A DNA stretch of 64,000 bases. Source: Anaerolineae bacterium (lineage in GTDB: Bacteria > Chloroflexota > Anaerolineae > Aggregatilineales > Phototrophicaceae). The stretch is taken from NCBI GenBank assembly GCA_022823945.1, contig JAJEBK010000016.1, positions 1-64,000 on the forward strand, written 5' to 3'. How positions within the stretch are numbered: the stretch's first letter is position 1; every line of letters begins with the position of its first letter. The notes below the pieces were generated by a model that saw only the letters and a list, made by a program, of their open reading frames with translations, made no database searches and was not told the origin of the DNA. Position numbers and translations under genes: made by a program. Below, one piece after another: positions 37,177 to 51,942 of the stretch.

Positions 37177-37961
37177 CATCCATTGTGCAAATCACCAGCG
37201 CGCAAAATAGCAAGCTAAAGCTGGTAAATCGGCTGCGCAGCAAACGCGGGCGCGAGGCAGAAGCGCGTTTTGTCATTGACTACGCGCGAGACTTACGGCG
37301 GGCGCTGGATTGTGGCTACCAGGTGGAGTTTGTGCTGCACTGCCCGGAACTCGGCGGCGAGATCGGCGATATGGACTGCGAGACGCATACGATTACGCCC
37401 CGGCTGCTGCGGCGCTTTGCTTACCGAGACAACCCGGACGGCTTGTTGGCGGTCTTGCCCAACCAACTGCCAAAGGGTCGCCTGTGGCTGGAGGGCGCAT
37501 CAATCCACAGCGCGCTCCTGCTGGTAGATCTGCGCGTGCCCGGCAATATCGGCGCACTGATGCGCAGCTCCGACGCCAGCGGCTGCGACGCGGTCCTACT
37601 GGTCGATTGCGCGCTGGACCTCTATAATCCCAATATCATTCGCAGCAGCACTGGCGCTTGCTTCCTGGACAATATCTATCAGCTGACCACAGGCGAGGCA
37701 TTGGATTATCTGAGCAGCGCCGACATGGAGATCGTTGCCGCAGATCTGGGTGGCAGCAGCCTGTACGACGCAGACTTCGCCGCCAAGACAGCCATTGTGC
37801 TGGGCGCGGAAGACCGGGGACTGAGCGAGCATTGGCTGTCCAGCGCCGATCGCCGCATCCGCATCCCCATGGCGGGTCGGGCAGTTGACTCGTTGAATGT
37901 ATCGGTTAGCGGTGCCATCCTGATGTTTGAATTGCAGCGCCAGCGCCAACACGGCAGATAG
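37173..37961 (+). CDS. TrmH/SpoU family RNA 2'-O-methyltransferase
   Basis: 262 residues: an N-terminal RNA-binding substrate domain (ITSAQNSKLKLVNRLRSKRGR) and a SPOUT knot with motif 1 VPGNIGALMRSSDASG (~127-142), motif 2 VLGAEDRGLS (~208-217) and motif 3 IPMAGRAVDSLNVSVSGAI (~228-246). The conserved Arg, Asn and Ser of the family are present. The likely target is a ribose in rRNA or tRNA, position unknown. Starts at TTG 37173 (in the ftsY stop) or GTG 37185 are both possible. Confidence 0.9.
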   Translation: MTSIVQITSAQNSKLKLVNRLRSKRGREAEARFVIDYARDLRRALDCGYQVEFVLHCPELGGEIGDMDCETHTITPRLLRRFAYRDNPDGLLAVLPNQLPKGRLWLEGASIHSALLLVDLRVPGNIGALMRSSDASGCDAVLLVDCALDLYNPNIIRSSTGACFLDNIYQLTTGEALDYLSSADMEIVAADLGGSSLYDADFAAKTAIVLGAEDRGLSEHWLSSADRRIRIPMAGRAVDSLNVSVSGAILMFELQRQRQHGR

Positions 37962-37974
37962 GCAAACCAGCCCT

Positions 37975-39060
37975 ATGGATAGCATCGCCAGCCAACTGCG
38001 AGAGTTTCAAGCGCATATCAATGAACTCATGGCGCGCATTGGCATCGCCGACAAAGCCGAAAGCGCCAGCCAACTGGAAACCGCTGCCAGCCAAACCGAC
38101 TTTTGGGACGATCCAGAATCCGCCCAGAAAATCATGCAGCAGCTCGCGCGGCTGAATGCACTGGTCGATAAATGGCGCGGATTGGACGCCCGCGTCTCGG
38201 ATGCGATTGAACTGGTCGAGATCGCCGATGACGATATGCAAGCCGAGCTGGAAGCCGAGACCGAGGCCTTGCGCAAAATTGTCGCCGCTATGTCGCGCGA
38301 AGCCATGCTTTCGGGTGATTATGACAACGAAAATGCCATCTTTGCCATTCACGCGGGCGCTGGCGGAGTCGATGCCCAGGATTGGACCGAAATGCTGGAG
38401 CGCATGTACCTGCGTTGGATAGAGCAAAATGGCTACAAAGCCGAAATCCTCGACCGCAGCGGCGGGGAAGAAGCCGGCTTGAAGAGCGTCACCATCAGTG
38501 TCAAGGGCGACTATGCTTTTGGCAATTTGCAGAGCGAAGAAGGTGTGCATCGCCTGGTGCGCCTGAGCCCATTTGACAGCGCCAGACGCCGCCACACCGC
38601 ATTCGCGAAAGTGGAGCTCTGGCCCGATATCCAGAGCGACATCGAAATCACCGTGGAGGAGCGCGACATCCGCATCGATACCTATCGTGCCAGCGGCGCG
38701 GGCGGACAGCATGTGCAAAAGAATGACACTGCCGTGCGCATAACCCACTTGCCCACGGGGCTGGTCGTGCAATGTCAAAACCAGCGCAGCCAGGCACAAA
38801 ACCGCGATCGCGCCATGCAAATCCTCAAAGCGCGCCTCTTTGAGATGGAACGCGCCAGGCAAGAAGCGCAAATGGCCGAGCTGAAAGGCGAAAATGTCGA
38901 TGCTGGCTGGGGAAACCAGATCCGCTCCTATGTCTTGCATCCCTACCAGATGGTGAAAGATCATCGCACCAATGTAGAGATCGGCAATGCGACAGCTGTG
39001 CTCGATGGGCGATTGGGCGAATTCATTGATGCGTATCTGCGGCACAAGATCAACGGCTGA
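37975..39060 (+). CDS. prfB: Peptide chain release factor 2, no programmed frameshift
   Basis: 361 residues in one frame from ATG 37975. The stop-recognition motif is SPF (RLSPFDSARRRH), the type that reads UGA/UAA, and the peptidyl-transferase motif is GAGGQHVQKND. RF2 genes in many bacteria carry an in-frame UGA near codon 26 that needs a +1 shift; the N-terminal region here reads straight through, so that feedback control is absent. It lies 13 bp after the SpoU gene. Confidence 0.95.
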   Translation: MDSIASQLREFQAHINELMARIGIADKAESASQLETAASQTDFWDDPESAQKIMQQLARLNALVDKWRGLDARVSDAIELVEIADDDMQAELEAETEALRKIVAAMSREAMLSGDYDNENAIFAIHAGAGGVDAQDWTEMLERMYLRWIEQNGYKAEILDRSGGEEAGLKSVTISVKGDYAFGNLQSEEGVHRLVRLSPFDSARRRHTAFAKVELWPDIQSDIEITVEERDIRIDTYRASGAGGQHVQKNDTAVRITHLPTGLVVQCQNQRSQAQNRDRAMQILKARLFEMERARQEAQMAELKGENVDAGWGNQIRSYVLHPYQMVKDHRTNVEIGNATAVLDGRLGEFIDAYLRHKING

Positions 39061-39117
39061 TGCGCCCCGGCGCGCGCCAAAGAATCAACGCGATTTGGCG
39101 ACAGCTATGGCAAGATG

Positions 39118-39126
39118 TGGTAAATT
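39118..39126 (+). promoter_or_regulatory. Extended -10 promoter of the Rel/Spo gene
   Basis: TGGTAAATT fits an extended -10 and lies about 30 bp before ATG 39157. TTGGCG at 39095-39100 would be spaced by 20 bp, too far for a normal -35. Confidence 0.45.
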
Positions 39127-39156
39127 AGGCGCAGGCACATCGCAAATGGTGGCTGC

Positions 39157-41376
39157 ATGATGGTGAGCGCCAGCAACTTGTATTCCCGCGATCTGACATC
39201 ATTGCTTGCCGCGCTGCCAAAGAGCAAACCCAATGAGATTGACCTGATCGCCGCCGCTTATCATCGCGCCGAACGCGCGCACAGCGGGCAGAAACGCAAA
39301 TCGGGCGAGCCCTACTTCACACATTGCGTCGCGGTCGCCAGCATCCTGGCAGAGATGAAGCTGGACGCCGAGACCATCGCGGCCGGCTTGCTGCACGATG
39401 TCGTCGAAGACACCGACCTGACCATCACGGATCTGCGTCGCGAATTTGGCATGACAATCGCCACACTGGTCGATGGTGCCACCAAGCTGAAAAACCTGCC
39501 GCTGAAGAATGTCTCGCCCAATGGCGACACTCGCCGCTCCAGCGCGGTCAATCGCGAGATGGAATACATCCGCAAGATGCTGCTGACCATGGGCGATGAT
39601 GTGCGGGTCGTGCTGGTCAAACTGGCCGATCGTCTGCACAACATGCGCACGCTGGGTTATATGCCGCGCGAAAAACAGCGAACCGTGGCTCTGGAAACGC
39701 GCGATATCTTTGCGCCACTGGCAAACCGCCTCGGCATCTGGCAAATCAAATGGGAGCTGGAAGACTTGAGCTTCCGCTATTTGAATCCAGAAGCGTACCG
39801 CGCGATCGCCAAAGCGCTGGACGAACGGCGCGACGAGCGAGAGGCTTATGTGCGCCAGATCAAAGAACGGCTCTTCAAGGAGCTGCGCGCCGCCAACATC
39901 AATCAAGTTACCATCACCACCCGCCCCAAACATATCTACAGCATCTATAGCAAGATGACGCGCAAAGACCTGCCGCTCGAGCAGATCTACGATATTCGCG
40001 GCATGCGCGTGCTGGTGGACAACCTGCCAGAGTGTTACCTGGCGCTGGGTATCGTGCACAACCTGTGGCGCCCCATCCCCGGCGAATTTGATGACTATAT
40101 CGCCAATCCCAAAGACAATTTTTATCGCAGCCTGCACACAGCTGTGCACGATGACGCTGGCAAAACAGTCGAAGTCCAGATCCGCACCTGGGAGATGCAC
40201 GAGGATGCCGAATATGGCATCGCGGCGCATTGGCGCTATAAAGAAGGCGAAAATGGGCATGACCAGGCATTTGAACAGCGCCTGGCGTATCTGCGCCGCC
40301 TGATGGAATTCGGCCCGGAAGTCAACGATGCCTCGCAATTTGTCGACACCGTCAAATCGGAAGTCTTTCAGGATCGCGTTTACAGCGTAACGCCCAACGG
40401 CGACATCATCGATTTGCCGGTCGGCGCGACACCTATCGACTTTGCGTATCACATCCACACCGATATCGGCAATCGCTGCCGCGGCGCAAAGGTCAATGGT
40501 CGCCTTGTGCCGCTCAATACCAAGCTAAAAATGGGTGACCAGGTCGAAATATTGACCGCCAAACGCGGCGGACCCAGCATGGACTGGCTCAATCCCGATC
40601 TCGACTACGCCGTCACCAACCGCGCCCGCAGCAAGATCCGCCAATGGCTGCGCAAGCAAAATCGTGACAAACACATCGCCACCGGCAGAGATGCGTTGGA
40701 ACGCGAACTGAAGCGGCTGGGCGTGCAAGAAAAGATGTCCTATGACTCGGTCGCGCGCCTGGTTGGCTTTGACAAACTGGATGATTTTCTGGCGGCAATC
40801 GGCGCGGGCGATGTCACGGGTCCGCAAATCACCAACCGCGTGCTGGAAGAAGAACGGCGCAAAACAGCCGAGAACCAGACAGATGCCGACCTGCTGAAGC
40901 CGCGCAGCAAACGCGCCGGCACCAACACGACCAAGGGCGTCAGCATCATGGGCGCTGGCGGTCTGCTGGTCAACCTGGCGGGCTGCTGCGCGCCGATGCC
41001 AGCCGACGACATCATCGGCTATATCACACGCGGACGTGGCGTCACCGTGCACCGTTCCGATTGCCCCAATATCATTGCCCTGCGCGAAACAGAACGGCTG
41101 ATCGAAGTTTCTTGGGGCGATGCGGAAGACGAGCAGCATTACCTTGTGCCTGTCGAAGTTATCGCCTACGACCGCGAAGGACTGCTGCGCGAGATCACCA
41201 CCATCATCGCCGACCAGCGCGTCAATATCGCCTCTGTCGATGTGACGACCAGCCAGCATTACGCCCGGCTCAAGCTGCAGCTCGAGATCGCCAACAACCA
41301 GCAGCTCACGCGCATATTGACAAAGCTGGATATGCTGCACGATGTGCTGGAAGCGCGACGGCGTTACTCCAACTGA
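39157..41376 (+). CDS. Bifunctional (p)ppGpp synthetase/hydrolase
   Basis: 739 residues with the complete long-RSH layout. The HD hydrolase domain shows HCVAVASIL and LLHDVVEDTD (~52-89); the synthetase follows (EQIYDIRGMRVLV, ~276-288, and EVQIRTWEMHEDAEYGIAAHW). Then come a TGS domain (VYSVTPNGDIIDLPVGATPIDFAY), a Cys-rich helical segment (LAGCCAPMPADDIIGY) and a C-terminal ACT domain. The intact HDxxED motif indicates a Rel/SpoT-type bifunctional enzyme. It sets the ppGpp level in amino-acid or carbon starvation. Confidence 0.95.
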   Translation: MMVSASNLYSRDLTSLLAALPKSKPNEIDLIAAAYHRAERAHSGQKRKSGEPYFTHCVAVASILAEMKLDAETIAAGLLHDVVEDTDLTITDLRREFGMTIATLVDGATKLKNLPLKNVSPNGDTRRSSAVNREMEYIRKMLLTMGDDVRVVLVKLADRLHNMRTLGYMPREKQRTVALETRDIFAPLANRLGIWQIKWELEDLSFRYLNPEAYRAIAKALDERRDEREAYVRQIKERLFKELRAANINQVTITTRPKHIYSIYSKMTRKDLPLEQIYDIRGMRVLVDNLPECYLALGIVHNLWRPIPGEFDDYIANPKDNFYRSLHTAVHDDAGKTVEVQIRTWEMHEDAEYGIAAHWRYKEGENGHDQAFEQRLAYLRRLMEFGPEVNDASQFVDTVKSEVFQDRVYSVTPNGDIIDLPVGATPIDFAYHIHTDIGNRCRGAKVNGRLVPLNTKLKMGDQVEILTAKRGGPSMDWLNPDLDYAVTNRARSKIRQWLRKQNRDKHIATGRDALERELKRLGVQEKMSYDSVARLVGFDKLDDFLAAIGAGDVTGPQITNRVLEEERRKTAENQTDADLLKPRSKRAGTNTTKGVSIMGAGGLLVNLAGCCAPMPADDIIGYITRGRGVTVHRSDCPNIIALRETERLIEVSWGDAEDEQHYLVPVEVIAYDREGLLREITTIIADQRVNIASVDVTTSQHYARLKLQLEIANNQQLTRILTKLDMLHDVLEARRRYSN

Positions 41377-41388
41377 ACGCCGCGATTG

Positions 41389-42483
41389 ATGCGCATCGCC
41401 CTGCTGGAAAGTTATTATGGCGGCAGTCACAAAGCCTGGGCGGATGGCTACCAAGGTCATTCTCGCCATGATATAGCGTTGATCACGCTGCCCGCTCAAT
41501 ACTGGAAGTGGCGCATGCAAGGCGCTGCCATCAGCTTTGCGCGTCTGCTGCAATCCCAGCCCGACCTAATCCTGGCATCCAGCATGATCGACTTGTCGAC
41601 CTTCCGCGCGCTGACCTTTCGGCGTCTGGGCGATGTGCCGCTGGCGCTATACCTGCACGAAAACCAACTTTCATACCCCCAAAACCAGCGACAAGGGCAT
41701 GGCTGGCGATATGGATTCATCAATTACACCAGCGCACTGACCGCCGATGCCGTCTACTTCAACAGCGAATATCATCATATGGACTTCATGGCGCAGCTGC
41801 CGCGCATGCTCAAGCACTTCGCCGATTACAACGAGCTGGAAAGCATAGAGGCCATCGGCAAAAAGTCGCAAGTGCTGCCGCTGGGCATCGACCTGCGCCG
41901 ATTCGACGCTCACCACGTCAAAAAGCCAGCGGACACGCCGCCACGCATCTTGTGGAATCATCGTTGGGAAGCCGACAAGAATCCCGATGCCTTTGCCCAC
42001 AGCTTGATTCAACTGGCAGAAAGCGACTTTGACTTCCAGGTGGTCATCCTGGGTGAGCAATTTGGCGAGATGCCGGCGGCTTTCCGCGCTGCGCGGGAAC
42101 AGCTTGGCGGGCGAATCATCCAGATGGGCTATGCGCAGTCTTTTGCCGAATATGCGCGCTGGCTGTGGCAATCCGATTATGTCGTCAGCGCCGCTTGGCA
42201 AGAGTTCTTTGGCGCGGCTGTCTGCGAGGCGATGTATTGTCGCTGCATCCCCATCTTGCCCGATCGCCTCAATTATCCGCACCTGCTGCCCGACCAGCTC
42301 AAGCAAAGCTGTCTATACGCGCGGGGCAAGCTGACGGCACAACTGGCATATCATCTGGCTGGTGGCGCTTGCGTGGAGACGGACAAGCTGCGAGCAGAGG
42401 CTGCGCGTTATGACTGGTCGCGGGTGGCTCCGCAATATGACGAAGAATTGCAGGCGCTGGCTAGCTGTCTGCTGCCAGGCTAG
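41389..42483 (+). CDS. GTDC1/DUF3524-type glycosyltransferase (queuosine-tRNA mannosyltransferase homologue)
   Basis: 364 residues. The start [20 protein letters not shown], the middle [28 protein letters not shown], and [12 protein letters not shown] (~188-199) match the family of animal GTDC1, which adds mannose to queuosine in tRNA-Asp. The C-terminal half is a GT4-like domain with [18 protein letters not shown]. It would use a nucleotide- or GDP-sugar donor. The bacterial target is inferred, not shown. It starts 12 bp after the Rel/Spo stop and its end overlaps the convergent gyrA gene by 23 bp. Confidence 0.78.
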   Translation: MRIALLESYYGGSHKAWADGYQGHSRHDIALITLPAQYWKWRMQGAAISFARLLQSQPDLILASSMIDLSTFRALTFRRLGDVPLALYLHENQLSYPQNQRQGHGWRYGFINYTSALTADAVYFNSEYHHMDFMAQLPRMLKHFADYNELESIEAIGKKSQVLPLGIDLRRFDAHHVKKPADTPPRILWNHRWEADKNPDAFAHSLIQLAESDFDFQVVILGEQFGEMPAAFRAAREQLGGRIIQMGYAQSFAEYARWLWQSDYVVSAAWQEFFGAAVCEAMYCRCIPILPDRLNYPHLLPDQLKQSCLYARGKLTAQLAYHLAGGACVETDKLRAEAARYDWSRVAPQYDEELQALASCLLPG

Positions 42484-45013
42484 CATCGGCTCCATTTGAG
42501 CTGGCACCACCCGGTCCTGGCGCGGCCCCTGTCTCCGGCAATGCCGATTCCAACCGGGGCGCTTCGGGGCTATCGGCGCGAATGGGAAGAGAATGGTTGT
42601 AGCGAGCGACGCCGACCACCGTTTCTTTGTCGCGCAAGGCGATCACTTCATTGCCGCCGGCGCTGCCTCGCTTCAAGGCCTTCGCCAGCCCCAGCGACAT
42701 ATATTTGGCTTTGCGTCTGTTGGTCAGCGTCAGCGCAGTATCATCCAGACGACCGATAGTCGCAGCCGCGATTTGCTTGCTGCCCAGTGGCAAGCGCATG
42801 GAAAGCACGCCGCTGCCACCGCGACCTTGCGTCTTGTATTCGGACACAGGCGTGGTCTTGGCGATGCCCTGCTCGGTGATATTCCAGGCATACAGCTTGT
42901 CATCGGCGATGAAAGCGGACACAACACGATCGCCCTGAGTCGCGAGTTTGATACCGCGCACGCCGCCAGCCATCAGACTTGTCGGGCGTACATCTTGCTC
43001 GCTGAACCGGATCGCATAACCGCGCGCTGTTGTCAGCAGAAGCTCGTCATCGCCAGCGCTGTACAAGGCGGCCACCAGCTTGTCCTGGCGCGCTATTTTC
43101 ATCACGCTGAAGGCCGCCGACATCACACCGGGCAATTCGCCTGCATTCACCCGTTTGACCTGTCCGCCAGCCGTGACCAGGCAGACGAAACCAGCCTGGA
43201 GCGAGGCGGGCAGACACAAGAACGAGACGACGCGCTGGGTGGGTGGCAAGGCGCACAAATCGCTGAACTGCATGCCATCGCCAGCGCTTTCTACCTGTGG
43301 AACTTGCTGGACGGGCACGGTGGCGCAATCGCCATCGTCCGCGAAAATATACATGATCTGGCCCGTTGTGCTGTGCTGCAGCCAACGCGGCGGATTCTTG
43401 GTGTTGACTGTCACACGCGGTGGTTCGCCCTGTGGGGTCCGTCCCAACTGCCCGGCAGTGCTCAGCAAAACAACGGTCGCTTCTTCTGGCACCAGGAAGT
43501 CGGCTTGCGAAAGATCGCTGGCCTCGCCATCGGCGATGATGGTGCGGCGTGGATCGCCATACTGCTGCTTCACCGACGCCAATGCCTCGGCAATATGCTC
43601 GCGTTGCCGCTGCGGATCGGCCAGCAGCGCCTCCAACGTCTTGATTTGCTGGCGCGTTGCTTTATATTCCCTGCGGATCTTGCGCCGTTCCAGCGAAGCC
43701 AGGCGACGCAGAGCCATATCCAGGATGGCGCTGGCTTGGACCTCGCTCACCTTGAACTGCTTGACGAGGTTGCGGCGGGCGGTTTCGCTGCTGCGTGATT
43801 TGCGGATTGTTTGGATGACGGCATCCAACTCGTCCAGCGCGGTCAGCAAACCTTCCAGCACATGCGCTCGTTCTGTCGCGCGCGCCAGGTCATAGCGGCT
43901 GCTGCGCTGCAATACCTCCAGCCGATGCTCAAGATACACGCGCAGCGCCTGCTTCAAGGTGAGCAGACGCGGCTGTCCATCGACCAGCGCCAGCATGATA
44001 ATGCCGAATGTGCTCTGCAACGGCGTAAGCTTGAATAGACGTGCCAACACAGCCGTAACATCCACATTGCGCTGCAGCTCAATGACCAGCCGGACGGCAT
44101 TCTGGCGATCGGATTCATCGCGCAAATCTGCCAAGCCCTTCAGCCTGCCAACATTGACCAGCATGGCGATGCGCTCGATGAGGGTCGTCTTGTTGGTCTG
44201 ATAGGGCAGCTCGCTGATGATAATGCGCGACTTGCCGCCGCCCATATCTTCGACATGCACCTTGGCGCGCAGGGTGATCTTGCCGCGTCCGGTCGCCAGC
44301 GCTTGCCGCAGCATATCGTTCTCGCCGCGTCGCGCATAAATGACGCCGCCGGTGGGAAAGTCGGGTCCCTTCACAAAGCGCATCAGCTCATCGACATCAA
44401 TATCGTCCAGCCGATGCCACTGGTCGAGCAGGTAGCGCAGCGCATCACAGACTTCGCCCAGGTTGTGCGGCGGGATGTTGGTGGACATGCCAACCGCGAT
44501 GCCAGATGCGCCATTGACCAACAGGTTGGGCAGCATGGCGGGCAACACATTCGGTTCGTTGAGCGTGCCATCAAAGTTGTCGACGAAATCGACCGTGTCT
44601 TTGTTGATATCGACCAGCAATTCGCCGCCGATGCTCGCCATACGCGCTTCTGTATAGCGCATGGCTGCCGCGCCATCGCCGTCAATGCTGCCGAAATTGC
44701 CTTGCCCGTCGATGAGCATATAACGCATGGAAAAGTCTTGCGCCATGCGCACCATGGTGTCATAGACAGCTGCATCGCCGTGCGGATGATATTTGCCCAT
44801 CACCTCGCCAACAATGCGCGCGCTCTTTTTGTGCGTGCTGCCCGCGCCGACACCCATATCGTGCATGGCGTACAAGATGCGGCGGTGCACGGGTTTCAAG
44901 CCATCTCGCGCGTCTGGCAGCGCCCGCGACACAATCACGCTCATGGCGTAGCTCAGATAGGCATCGCGCATTTCGCTTTCGATTGCGACTTGATGAAGCG
45001 AACGATCTGGCAT
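42461..45013 (-). CDS. gyrA: DNA gyrase subunit A
   Basis: 850 residues from ATG 45013 (GAGG at good spacing). The winged-helix core has the catalytic Tyr in [10 protein letters not shown] (Y120). The quinolone-binding helix reads [11 protein letters not shown]: residue 81, equivalent to E. coli Ser83, is Ala, and Asp85 corresponds to Asp87. The C-terminal beta-pinwheel has a degenerate GyrA box (QGRGGSG), and the tail is Pro/Gly/Ser-rich. The box argues for gyrase over topoisomerase IV. gyrB is not in the window. Confidence 0.93.
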   Translation of the reverse strand: MPDRSLHQVAIESEMRDAYLSYAMSVIVSRALPDARDGLKPVHRRILYAMHDMGVGAGSTHKKSARIVGEVMGKYHPHGDAAVYDTMVRMAQDFSMRYMLIDGQGNFGSIDGDGAAAMRYTEARMASIGGELLVDINKDTVDFVDNFDGTLNEPNVLPAMLPNLLVNGASGIAVGMSTNIPPHNLGEVCDALRYLLDQWHRLDDIDVDELMRFVKGPDFPTGGVIYARRGENDMLRQALATGRGKITLRAKVHVEDMGGGKSRIIISELPYQTNKTTLIERIAMLVNVGRLKGLADLRDESDRQNAVRLVIELQRNVDVTAVLARLFKLTPLQSTFGIIMLALVDGQPRLLTLKQALRVYLEHRLEVLQRSSRYDLARATERAHVLEGLLTALDELDAVIQTIRKSRSSETARRNLVKQFKVSEVQASAILDMALRRLASLERRKIRREYKATRQQIKTLEALLADPQRQREHIAEALASVKQQYGDPRRTIIADGEASDLSQADFLVPEEATVVLLSTAGQLGRTPQGEPPRVTVNTKNPPRWLQHSTTGQIMYIFADDGDCATVPVQQVPQVESAGDGMQFSDLCALPPTQRVVSFLCLPASLQAGFVCLVTAGGQVKRVNAGELPGVMSAAFSVMKIARQDKLVAALYSAGDDELLLTTARGYAIRFSEQDVRPTSLMAGGVRGIKLATQGDRVVSAFIADDKLYAWNITEQGIAKTTPVSEYKTQGRGGSGVLSMRLPLGSKQIAAATIGRLDDTALTLTNRRKAKYMSLGLAKALKRGSAGGNEVIALRDKETVVGVARYNHSLPIRADSPEAPRLESALPETGAAPGPGGASSNGADASLAADS

Positions 45014-45082
45014 CAAGCGACCTCAGCGATATTGAGCAGCAGGCGAAGGAGCACCGAGAGGAAGGGCTGGCGCAACAGCTAC

Positions 45083-45112
45083 ATTGTAGACGGCAAATGG
45101 AAAATCTGTCAA
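45083..45112 (-). promoter_or_regulatory. gyrA promoter
   Basis: On the minus strand, -35 TTGACA (45112-45107, perfect) and -10 TACAAT (45088-45083) have an 18-bp spacer. The leader to ATG 45013 is about 60-65 nt. Confidence 0.8.
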
Positions 45113-45166
45113 ACGCGCAGACAAGCGCGGAGTGGTGAACTTGCTGGATATGATCACCTCACTCAA

Positions 45167-45335
45167 TTCCCCCGACAGGTCAGGGGGAGGCAGAGCAAGC
45201 GCGGATTCTGCCGTCATGTCGTGAGACAACTCCCGAAACTCCCCTCTCCGACTCGTCGGGGAGGGGCCGGGGGTGGGGTTACATAACCTGTCCTCCCCCT
45301 CCCTCAGTTTTGGGGGAGGGGCTTGGAGTGGGGAA
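45167..45335. repeat. G-rich palindromic intergenic repeat, locus C (two to three units)
   Basis: This fills most of the 328-bp gap between rpoC and gyrA. A left unit (CCCCCGACAGGTCAGGGGG) is followed by a near-perfect hairpin at 45241-45266 (CCCCTCTCCGAC / GTCGGGGAGGGG) with a GGGGGTGGGG tail. A third hairpin at 45294-45321 (CCCCCTCCCTCA / TGGGGGAGGGG) has the tail CTTGGAGTGGGG. The units share the stem-plus-tail design of copies A and B, here in the same orientation. Located just after rpoC, the stems may also act in transcript ending, though no U-run follows. The rest of the gap holds only the gyrA promoter. Confidence 0.75.
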
Positions 45336-45341
45336 AAGCCG

Positions 45342-49964
<4,623 letters not shown>

Positions 49965-50120
49965 GGACCAACCTCCTCTGCGCTGTGATGCTATGAATCG
50001 AAAAAAGCTGAACTGATGCCGCGCCGACGCACGATTTCCAATACCAACAAGACAACAGAGAGCACAGTCCCTGAGCCCCTAACACAAGGTCGAATTGTGG
50101 CTTTTTTGCATCTTGCGAAC

Positions 50121-50148
50121 ATTGTAGCGCGATTTGCGGCGCTGTCAA
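50121..50148 (-). promoter_or_regulatory. rpoC promoter
   Basis: On the minus strand, -35 TTGACA (50148-50143, perfect) and -10 TACAAT (50126-50121) have a 16-bp spacer. The predicted leader to TTG 49964 is about 150 nt. It is divergent from the moeA promoter at 50202-50210. Confidence 0.8.
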
Positions 50149-50201
50149 GGCACAAGCCGGCGGAGAGTGGCGATTCGTCAGACAAACTCCCCGCGCATCT
50201 G

Positions 50202-50210
50202 TGCTATAAT
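50202..50210 (+). promoter_or_regulatory. moeA promoter (extended -10)
   Basis: TGCTATAAT is a perfect extended -10, 33 bp before ATG 50244. No strong -35 is present. Confidence 0.7.
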
Positions 50211-50243
50211 GCCCGAGCGAATTCGCAGTTGGAGCGCAGAACC

Positions 50244-51491
50244 ATGCCGCTATTGCTCAATGTCGACAAAGCGCTGGCGCAGATCCTGGCTGATATGCAG
50301 CCACTGGGCAGCGAAAGCGTCGCGCTGACCGAATCGCTGGATCGCGTCATCGCCGACGACATCGCAGCGCCGCTGGACTTGCCGCCATTCGACAATTCGG
50401 CCATGGATGGATATGCCATCCGCCACGAAGACAGCGAAAAGGCCAGCCCGCAGCACCCAGCCAGCTTGCGCGTCACGCAGGATATATCGGCGGGAGCCAC
50501 GCCCACAGGCACCTTGCAGCCTGGGCAAGCCGCCCGCATCATGACCGGCGCGCCTCTTCCACCTGGCTGCAGCGCGGTGGCGCCTGTCGAAGATACCAAC
50601 GACAACTGGCGCAAAGGCAGCAACCCAATCCCGCCCGAACAAGTGCAGATCTACAGCAGTTATGCGTTTGGCGCGAATATCCGACGCCAGGGCGAGAATA
50701 TCGAATGCGGCGCAATGGTCATGCAAGCGGGCACAGTCGTCCAGCCAGCCGAAATCGGCATGCTGGCGGCGATCGGCTGTGCGCGCTTCGAGGTGGTGCG
50801 CAAGCCCAAGGTCGTCATCCTGGGCAGCGGCGATGAATTGGTCGATGTGCATGAACCGCTGAGCGCTGGCAAGATCCGCAATACCAACAGCTATACATTG
50901 GCGGGCCAGATTCGGCAGGCTGGCGGCATCCCTATCCGCTTGCCAATTGCGCGCGACAATTTGTCAGAAATCCGCGCTTTGTACGAGCGCGCCCTGGGCA
51001 TCAACCCCGACATGATCATCAGCAGCGCGGGCGTTTCGGTCGGAGCAGCCGATCTGGTGCGCGAAGTTATGGACGAGCTGGGCGACATCGACTTTTGGCG
51101 CATCAATATGCGGCCAGGCAAGCCGCTGGCTTATGGCACACTGCGAGGCATTCCTTTCTTCGGTTTGCCCGGCAATCCCGTTTCCACGATGGTGACCTTC
51201 GAAGTTTTCGTGCGGCCGGCGCTGGCGAAGCTGGCCCGGCGCGCTCTGCACAGAAAGACGCTAGTGGCGACCGTCGCCGAAGATCTGCGCGCGGATGGGC
51301 GGCGCAGCTACAACCGCGTGCGGCTTTCGCGCGAAGGCGGTGGCATTGTGGCGCATTCGACCGGCAACCAAAGTTCCGGGGCGCTGATGTCCATGCTGTT
51401 GGCGGACGGGCTGGCCATAATCCCGGAAGGGCAAGAGCTTGTGCCAGCCGGCAGCGAATTGCCAGTGCTGCTGCTGCGACCGTTTGAATAA
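50244..51491 (+). CDS. moeA: Molybdopterin molybdenumtransferase
   Basis: 415 residues from ATG 50244 (GGAG at 10 bp). Family blocks are DLPPFDNSAMDGYA (~46-59), RIMTGAPLPPGCSAV (~97-111), ILGSGDELVD (~191-200), SSAGVSVGAADLV (~256-268) and FGLPGNPVSTMVTFE (~306-320). It inserts molybdate into adenylylated molybdopterin. It is about 18 kb from moaC and moaD-moaE. A frame upstream to 50016 is open but precedes the promoter. Confidence 0.93.
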   Translation: MPLLLNVDKALAQILADMQPLGSESVALTESLDRVIADDIAAPLDLPPFDNSAMDGYAIRHEDSEKASPQHPASLRVTQDISAGATPTGTLQPGQAARIMTGAPLPPGCSAVAPVEDTNDNWRKGSNPIPPEQVQIYSSYAFGANIRRQGENIECGAMVMQAGTVVQPAEIGMLAAIGCARFEVVRKPKVVILGSGDELVDVHEPLSAGKIRNTNSYTLAGQIRQAGGIPIRLPIARDNLSEIRALYERALGINPDMIISSAGVSVGAADLVREVMDELGDIDFWRINMRPGKPLAYGTLRGIPFFGLPGNPVSTMVTFEVFVRPALAKLARRALHRKTLVATVAEDLRADGRRSYNRVRLSREGGGIVAHSTGNQSSGALMSMLLADGLAIIPEGQELVPAGSELPVLLLRPFE

Positions 51492-51509
51492 ATAGCGAGG
51501 TTGCATGCC

Positions 51510-51935
51510 ATGCGCCATATTCGCCGAATTCAGATGCTATTGGTCGCGATCGGTCTGGTGGTCGCGTCCTATTTGAGCTATTTGAAATTGACCGATGTGC
51601 CAGCTGTCTGCGTAGAAGCCGGGGCTTTCGACTGCAATGTTGTGCTCAACAGCCGCTATTCAGAGTTGGCGGGCATACCAATCGCGTATCTGGGATTGGC
51701 TGTGTATGCCATCATCGGCGCGCTGCTGCTGCTGGAAACGCGCGTGGAATTTCTGCGCGAAAATGGCAGCCTGCTCATCTTCGGGGTTGGGCTCTTCGCC
51801 TGGCTGTTTTCAATGTGGCTGGTCTATGTCCAGGTGGGCTTGCTGCAGGCGCTGTGTCCCTGGTGTCTGACGCACGAATTGAACTTTACGATTCTCTTCG
51901 GCACGATTGTCTACCGCGTAGTTCGCACCTTGTAA
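51510..51935 (+). CDS. Vitamin K epoxide reductase-type (VKOR) disulfide oxidase
   Basis: 141 residues with four membrane spans. The loop cysteine pair is CVEAGAFDC (~34-42) and the quinone-side active site is CPWC (~116-119), with the usual Ser/Trp neighbours. VKOR reoxidises a DsbA-like thioredoxin in the envelope by passing electrons to quinone. No fused or adjacent thioredoxin gene is seen here. ATG 51510 follows GAGG; it lies 18 bp after moeA. Confidence 0.9.
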   Translation: MRHIRRIQMLLVAIGLVVASYLSYLKLTDVPAVCVEAGAFDCNVVLNSRYSELAGIPIAYLGLAVYAIIGALLLLETRVEFLRENGSLLIFGVGLFAWLFSMWLVYVQVGLLQALCPWCLTHELNFTILFGTIVYRVVRTL

Positions 51936-51942
51936 AAATGGA

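Noticed and set aside
37975-38060. Possible RF2 programmed frameshift site
   Set aside because: No in-frame UGA or CUU-UGA-C site is present; the frame is continuous.
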